From: an uncultured Bacteroidales bacterium
Lineage (GTDB): Bacteria > Bacteroidota > Bacteroidia > Bacteroidales > UBA932
Direction of reading: 5' to 3'
Assembly: GCA_947305045.1 (NCBI GenBank)
Contig: CAMZCW010000034.1
Span: forward strand, 1 to 15,315
DNA: 15,315 nucleotides
Position numbers and translations under genes: made by a program. Under the pieces are notes generated by a model, which saw only the letters and a list, made by a program, of their open reading frames with translations, ran no database searches and was not told where the DNA came from. Shown here piece after piece: positions 14,660 through 15,315 of the stretch (position 1 is its first letter; each line of letters opens with the position of its first letter).

Positions 14660-15315
14660 ATGAAAAAATACCTTTGGATACTGGCCGCTGTAGTTGCCAT
14701 GGTGGCTTGCGGCAAGAATGAAAAGCCGGGTGTTACGCCCGTTGTCACCGATGCCGTTTCCGTGGCCCCTACATCGCTTAGTTTCACGGCCGACGGCACC
14801 CAGACAGAGTCTGTCACCGTGACGGCCTCCGGCGCGTGGACCAGTGCAAAATCGGCCAGCTGGATTACGGTGAATCCTTCCTCCGGAAATGGTAATGCAA
14901 CGGTGACCGTATCGGCTGCATTCAATGGTGGTGATACTCGTACGGGTAAGGTGACGTTCAAGGTGGGGTCTGCCTCCGCGGAGTTGTCCGTGTCCCAGTC
15001 CGCCGACGCTCCGGCGGAAGAAACGTCCGTGGTGCCCGCTCCTGCCGCCTTCGACGGCACCAAGCGCTCCAACACCGCCTACCAGCTGCTCATCTACAGT
15101 TTTGCGGATTCCGACGGTGACGGCGTGGGCGACTTCAAGGGTATCCAGAACAAGCTGGACTATCTGGACGGCCTGGGAATAACGGCCCTGTGGTTGAGCC
15201 CGGCCCATCCCACCAGTTCCTATCACGCCTATGACGTGAACGACTACTATTCCCTGAATCCGCTGTATGCGGTAGGGGAGAAGACATCGGAAAAGGCAGA
15301 GCAGGACTTCCAGGA
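14660..15315 (+). CDS. susG: SusG-like GH13 alpha-amylase lipoprotein with BACON domain, 3' end cut off
   Basis: The first 218 codons of a surface alpha-amylase that would cut starch held by the SusD/E/F proteins. The signal peptide ends in MVAC with lipid-bearing C17. A BACON-type beta-sandwich follows (about 33-115), recognised by VSVAPTSLSFTADG, SGAWTS, SWITVNPSSGNGNATVTVS and the end LSVSQS. After a short Pro/Ala linker the GH13 barrel starts with YQLLIYSFADSDGDGVGDF (141-159). The DSDGDGVGD stretch (150-158) is the calcium-binding loop found in SusG. The barrel continues with LDYLDGLGITALWLSPAHP and YHAYDVNDYY (188-197). The wording closely follows Bacteroides SusG. The catalytic residues lie beyond the window. 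The BACON domain differs from Bacteroides SusG, which has none before its barrel. Confidence 0.93.
   Translation, partial: MKKYLWILAAVVAMVACGKNEKPGVTPVVTDAVSVAPTSLSFTADGTQTESVTVTASGAWTSAKSASWITVNPSSGNGNATVTVSAAFNGGDTRTGKVTFKVGSASAELSVSQSADAPAEETSVVPAPAAFDGTKRSNTAYQLLIYSFADSDGDGVGDFKGIQNKLDYLDGLGITALWLSPAHPTSSYHAYDVNDYYSLNPLYAVGEKTSEKAEQDFQ

Noticed and set aside
12655..15075. An 806-codon open frame on the minus strand opposite the end of the SusF-like gene and the start of susG
   Set aside because: It mirrors the plus-strand genes, including their repeat, and crosses the hairpin gap. No domain or promoter supports it.

Overview
The window comes from a GC-rich member of the Bacteroidota, most likely order Bacteroidales. 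Three things show this: a complete SusC/SusD/SusE-type outer-membrane glycan uptake operon, promoters of the Bacteroidota form (TTG, 20-bp spacer, TAnnTTTG), and the absence of Shine-Dalgarno sequences. Strong G/C preference at third codon positions suggests a lineage such as Alistipes/Rikenellaceae or a related uncultured gut or rumen family. The genus cannot be fixed from the sequence.

Left part (1-2761, minus strand): the 5' part of lepA (translation factor EF4) runs off the window edge. A 373-bp non-coding stretch with hairpins and short repeats follows. Next come a LytTR-type response regulator and its LytS-type sensor kinase, written kinase first. All three minus-strand genes have a Bacteroidota promoter whose -7 box ends only 4-6 nt before the start codon, which predicts leaderless or nearly leaderless mRNAs. 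The regulator's promoter lies at the end of the kinase gene.

Right part (2822-15315, plus strand): one compact operon, divergent from the two-component system. It encodes an inner-membrane SLC45-like MFS sugar transporter, SusC (TonB-dependent transporter), SusD (starch-binding lid lipoprotein), SusE (starch-binding lipoprotein), a giant SusE/F-like lipoprotein of 1515 residues, and the start of a SusG-like GH13 alpha-amylase with an N-terminal BACON domain. Gaps are 21, 13, 12, 18 and 61 nt. The inferred pathway is starch or maltodextrin capture and cleavage at the cell surface, import of oligosaccharides by SusC/D, then uptake across the inner membrane by the MFS protein. The two-component system sits where a dedicated regulator would be expected, but its control of the operon is only inferred.

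The most striking item is inside the giant SusF-like gene. A 970-bp segment is repeated in tandem and in frame (period 972 bp = 324 codons) with no mismatch in a line-by-line comparison. A diverged third copy follows. The second copy's left edge carries third-copy-like bases, the footprint expected of unequal crossing-over. No CRISPR array, tRNA, rRNA, integrase or insertion sequence was seen.
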